From DATCZS01 sp036525795 (GTDB taxonomy: Bacteria > Actinomycetota > Acidimicrobiia > Spongiisociales > ZC4RG35): a stretch of 8,618 nucleotides of DNA. Location of the stretch: assembly GCA_036525795.1 (NCBI GenBank), contig DATCZS010000031.1, positions 1-8,618 of the forward strand, read 5' to 3'. A model generated the notes under the pieces. It searched no databases. It saw only the letters and a list, made by a program, of their open reading frames with translations, and had not been told where the DNA came from. The position numbers and the translations under genes were made by a program. Below, piece after piece: positions 6,541-8,618 of the stretch. Position 1 is the stretch's first letter. Each line of letters opens with the position of its first letter.

Positions 6541-6990
6541 TTACAGATCCAGCGCATCGCCGTACTCCGGACAGATCAGCCTCACCGAGGCACCGAGCAC
6601 CACGCCACCGAGCAGGTAGTCGTCTTCGGCAACCTCCTCACCAGACGATCCGAGGGCGGCCGCGTATGCGCCCAGCACCGACTCGATCGACAGACCCTCG
6701 TCGAGCAACTCACAGAACAGCCGGCCCGTCACGATGAACGACTCCGGGTCCTCGAAGGCCTGGCCCTCGTGGACGGTTCCCGCCATGGCATCGTCGATGG
6801 CGGCGAGGAAGAGCGCCAGAGCGGGAACGTCCTCGGAGGGGATCGGGTCCGGCTCGTCCGGTGCCGTGGGAGTGGTCGCCGGAGGGGCGGTGGTGGTGGA
6901 CGCGGGCGGAGAGGACTCGAAGGTCGCCCCCGAGTCTCCGCATGAGGTCAACACCAGGACCATTGCCAACACCGTGATCGATCGACGCAT
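6541..6990 (-). CDS. DUF732-like lipoprotein
   Basis: This 149-residue precursor starts with MRRS and a short hydrophobic run ending in the lipobox LTSC (C17), so it should be lipidated and held on the outer face of the membrane. A Thr/Pro/Ala/Ser-rich linker (about 28-52) follows. The C-terminal domain (about 55-149) resembles DUF732 of mycobacterial secreted proteins. It has an FLAA helix, GRLFCELLDEGLS (89-101) and a closing ICPEY (139-143), and C93 and C140 probably form the disulfide of that fold. The function of the family is unknown. Starts at 6996 or 6999 (MMFMRRS) would add two or three residues, and no ribosome binding site decides between them. The gene is divergent from purB across 73 bp and precedes a second exported protein on the same strand. 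Confidence 0.82.
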   Translation of the reverse strand: MRRSITVLAMVLVLTSCGDSGATFESSPPASTTTAPPATTPTAPDEPDPIPSEDVPALALFLAAIDDAMAGTVHEGQAFEDPESFIVTGRLFCELLDEGLSIESVLGAYAAALGSSGEEVAEDDYLLGGVVLGASVRLICPEYGDALDL

Positions 6991-7063
6991 GAACATCATC
7001 AGCGTACGGCAACGGAGCGCCGATGCCAGCTGCGAGCCGGCCCTCTGGCAAGATGTCCCTGGC

Positions 7064-8362
7064 ATGATCCCTCGATACTCCCTGCCCGAGATGGCCTCCA
7101 TCTGGACCGACGAGAACCGTCTGGCCGCGTGGAAGGCGGTCGAGGTCGCGGTGGTGGAAGCCTGGGTGCGGGAGGGGCTCGCTCCGCCGGAGGCGGCACG
7201 AGCGGCGAGCGAAGCCCGCCTCCCCACGCCGGGTGAGGTTGCCGAGCGGGAACAGGTCACCAACCACGACGTGGCGGCATTCGTCGACCTCCTGGCAGCC
7301 AATACCGCCACCGGAGGCGAGTGGATCCACTACGGCCTCACCTCCTCGGACGTGCTCGACACCGCCGGCGCCGTGTTGCTGCGCGATGCGGCCGATCTGC
7401 TGGTGACCGCCACCGCCGAACTGTTCGAGGTGGCACGACGCCGGGCGGTCGAGTTCCGGGCTGCGCCGATGATCGGACGAACCCACGGCATATGGGCGGA
7501 GCCCACCTCGTTCGGACTCAAGCTGGCCAACTGGGCGTTCGAGATCGCCCGGGATCACGAGCGCCTCACGCGGGCGCGCCGGGCGGTGGTCGTGGGGAAG
7601 ATCAGCGGCGCGGTGGGGACGTATGCCCACACCCCTCCCTCGGTCGAACAGTACGTCTGCACCAACCTCGGCATCGGCGTGGAGGACGCCTCCACACAGG
7701 TGGTTCATCGTGACCGGCACGCCGAACTGCTCCTGGCGATCGCCCTGACCGGCGCTTCTCTGGAGAGATTCGCCACCGAGATCAGGCACCTCCAGCGATC
7801 CGAGGTCGGGGAGGTCCGCGAGGCGTTCCGGCAGGGCCAGAAGGGCTCGTCGGCGATGCCGCACAAACGCAACCCGATCCTGGCGGAGAGGATCTGCGGG
7901 ATGGCGCGGCTGCTCCGCGGCTACGCCCAGACCGCAATCGAAGACGTCGCCCTGTGGCACGAACGAGACATCAGCCATTCGTCGGCGGAGCGGGTGATCC
8001 TCCCCGATGCCACCATCGCCCTGCACTACATGCTGGTGCAGTTCACCGGCTTGCTCGATCGCCTGGATGTCGACGTCGACCGCATGCGGTCGAACCTGGA
8101 ATCAACCCGTGGCCTGGTCTACTCCCAGGCGGTCCTGCTCGAGTTGATCGAGACAGGATTGAGCCGAGACGCTGCCTACCGGATCGTCCAGCGCAACGCC
8201 ATGCGTGCGTGGGACGAGGGCACGTCTCTTCACGATCTTCTCGCGGCGGACCCCGAGGTCACCCTCGACTCGACGCGCCTCGCCCGGTGTTTCTCGCCGG
8301 AGCGATTCCTCGCCAATACGAGGATCGTGTTCGACCGCCTGGCCTCTCTCGATCTGGGGTGA
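7064..8362 (+). CDS. purB: Adenylosuccinate lyase
   Basis: PurB removes fumarate from SAICAR in the main purine pathway and from adenylosuccinate to give AMP, so it acts after PurA. At 432 residues it is the short form typical of Gram-positives. The fumarase/lyase signature GSSAMPHKRNP spans 261-271, with the flexible-loop catalytic serine S263. Histidines H68 (TNHDV), H89 (IHYG) and H141 (GRTHG) stand at the positions known for the Bacillus subtilis enzyme. The ATG at 7064 gives the family N-terminus (MIPRYSLPEM). No ribosome binding site is seen, as for purA, so a leaderless or nearly leaderless transcript is possible. The gene is separated from purA-purD by 2.3 kb of opposite-strand genes and has its own promoter region of at most 73 bp. 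A convergent gene begins its stop codon 3 bp after its end. Confidence 0.98.
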   Translation: MIPRYSLPEMASIWTDENRLAAWKAVEVAVVEAWVREGLAPPEAARAASEARLPTPGEVAEREQVTNHDVAAFVDLLAANTATGGEWIHYGLTSSDVLDTAGAVLLRDAADLLVTATAELFEVARRRAVEFRAAPMIGRTHGIWAEPTSFGLKLANWAFEIARDHERLTRARRAVVVGKISGAVGTYAHTPPSVEQYVCTNLGIGVEDASTQVVHRDRHAELLLAIALTGASLERFATEIRHLQRSEVGEVREAFRQGQKGSSAMPHKRNPILAERICGMARLLRGYAQTAIEDVALWHERDISHSSAERVILPDATIALHYMLVQFTGLLDRLDVDVDRMRSNLESTRGLVYSQAVLLELIETGLSRDAAYRIVQRNAMRAWDEGTSLHDLLAADPEVTLDSTRLARCFSPERFLANTRIVFDRLASLDLG

Positions 8363-8365
8363 GCC

Positions 8366-8618
8366 TCACCCGGCGCGGGCCGGCGGGTACACCGACCCGA
8401 GGACCTCGTTGAAGGTCTTGGTCGGAATCAGCACCGCGCCGCCGGCCCTCGTGCGCATGTCGGAGACAGGAATGCCGAAACGGATGATGCCGTCGCGCCC
8501 GAGCGACCTGTAGCGGAACCCGATCGACGCCGCGTCCGACACCGTGAATCCTGCGTCCATGCGAACCACGCTCGACAGGTTCGACAGCGCCTCGGTCAAG
8601 GCTCCCAGCGACGAGTAC
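8366..8618 (-). CDS. LytR-CpsA-Psr (LCP) family protein, C-terminal fragment cut by the window edge
   Basis: An open frame on the minus strand enters from the right edge and ends at TGA (8368-8366), giving the last 83 residues of a protein. The text YSSLGALTEALSNLSSVV, then a SDAASIGFRYRSLG helix, IRFGIPV and GGAVLIPTKTFNEVL follow the pattern of the end of LCP domains. Those enzymes transfer wall polymers such as arabinogalactan or teichoic acid to peptidoglycan outside the membrane. The catalytic arginines and the membrane anchor would lie upstream, outside the window, so the assignment rests only on the C-terminal pattern. A TTG at 8599 is not a likely start, because the frame continues upstream without a break. 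The gene converges on purB with 3 bp between the stops and no room for a terminator. Confidence 0.6.
   Translation of the reverse strand, partial: YSSLGALTEALSNLSSVVRMDAGFTVSDAASIGFRYRSLGRDGIIRFGIPVSDMRTRAGGAVLIPTKTFNEVLGSVYPPARAG

Noticed and set aside
7024..7050. TGCCAG...CTGGCA inverted repeat upstream of purB as an operator
   Set aside because: The arms are only 6 bp with a 15-base gap in GC-rich DNA, which is too likely by chance.

Overview
The window is GC-rich (about two thirds G+C) DNA from an actinobacterium. The clearest lineage marker is an intact WhiB-type iron-sulfur protein, a family confined to Actinomycetota (and their phages). A DUF732-like lipoprotein, a LytR-CpsA-Psr family fragment and start codons without Shine-Dalgarno sequences agree with this. 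I suspect Acidimicrobiia or a related deep branch, but that is inference. Genes are tightly packed, and there is no rRNA, tRNA, insertion sequence or CRISPR array.

Layout. Positions 1-288 carry no gene. They hold two unrelated tandem arrays that share a 7-bp period: a short AGC-type array at 23-50 and a 30-unit GACGTG(A/C) array at 65-274. Next, on the minus strand, is a CarH-like cobalamin-binding regulator (289-1119). It is divergent from whiB (1259-1549, plus). Their promoters appear to face each other and share one -10 sequence, TATTATC. whiB is followed by a four-helix membrane protein of unknown function (1581-2192). Then come four more copies of the heptamer in inverted orientation (2200-2227) and the purine genes purA (2269-3540) and purD (3537-4787, ATGA overlap). 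Convergent to purD and abutting it is a minus-strand group: a DUF732-like lipoprotein (6541-6990), a small secreted protein (6027-6506) and ycaQ, a DNA crosslink glycosylase (4788-5972). Divergent from the lipoprotein is purB (7064-8362). The 3' end of an LCP-family gene (8366 to the window edge) converges on purB with a 3-bp gap.

How the genes work together. PurA and PurB catalyse the two steps from IMP to AMP. PurB also acts in the shared de novo pathway, and PurD catalyses its second step, so three purine enzymes lie within 6.1 kb, interrupted by the minus-strand group. The left part pairs two sensory regulators, a B12/light-type sensor and an Fe-S sensor, at what looks like a mutually exclusive promoter. 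The least explained features are the heptamer arrays, the shared promoter and a 26-bp palindrome that includes the ribosome binding site of ycaQ.
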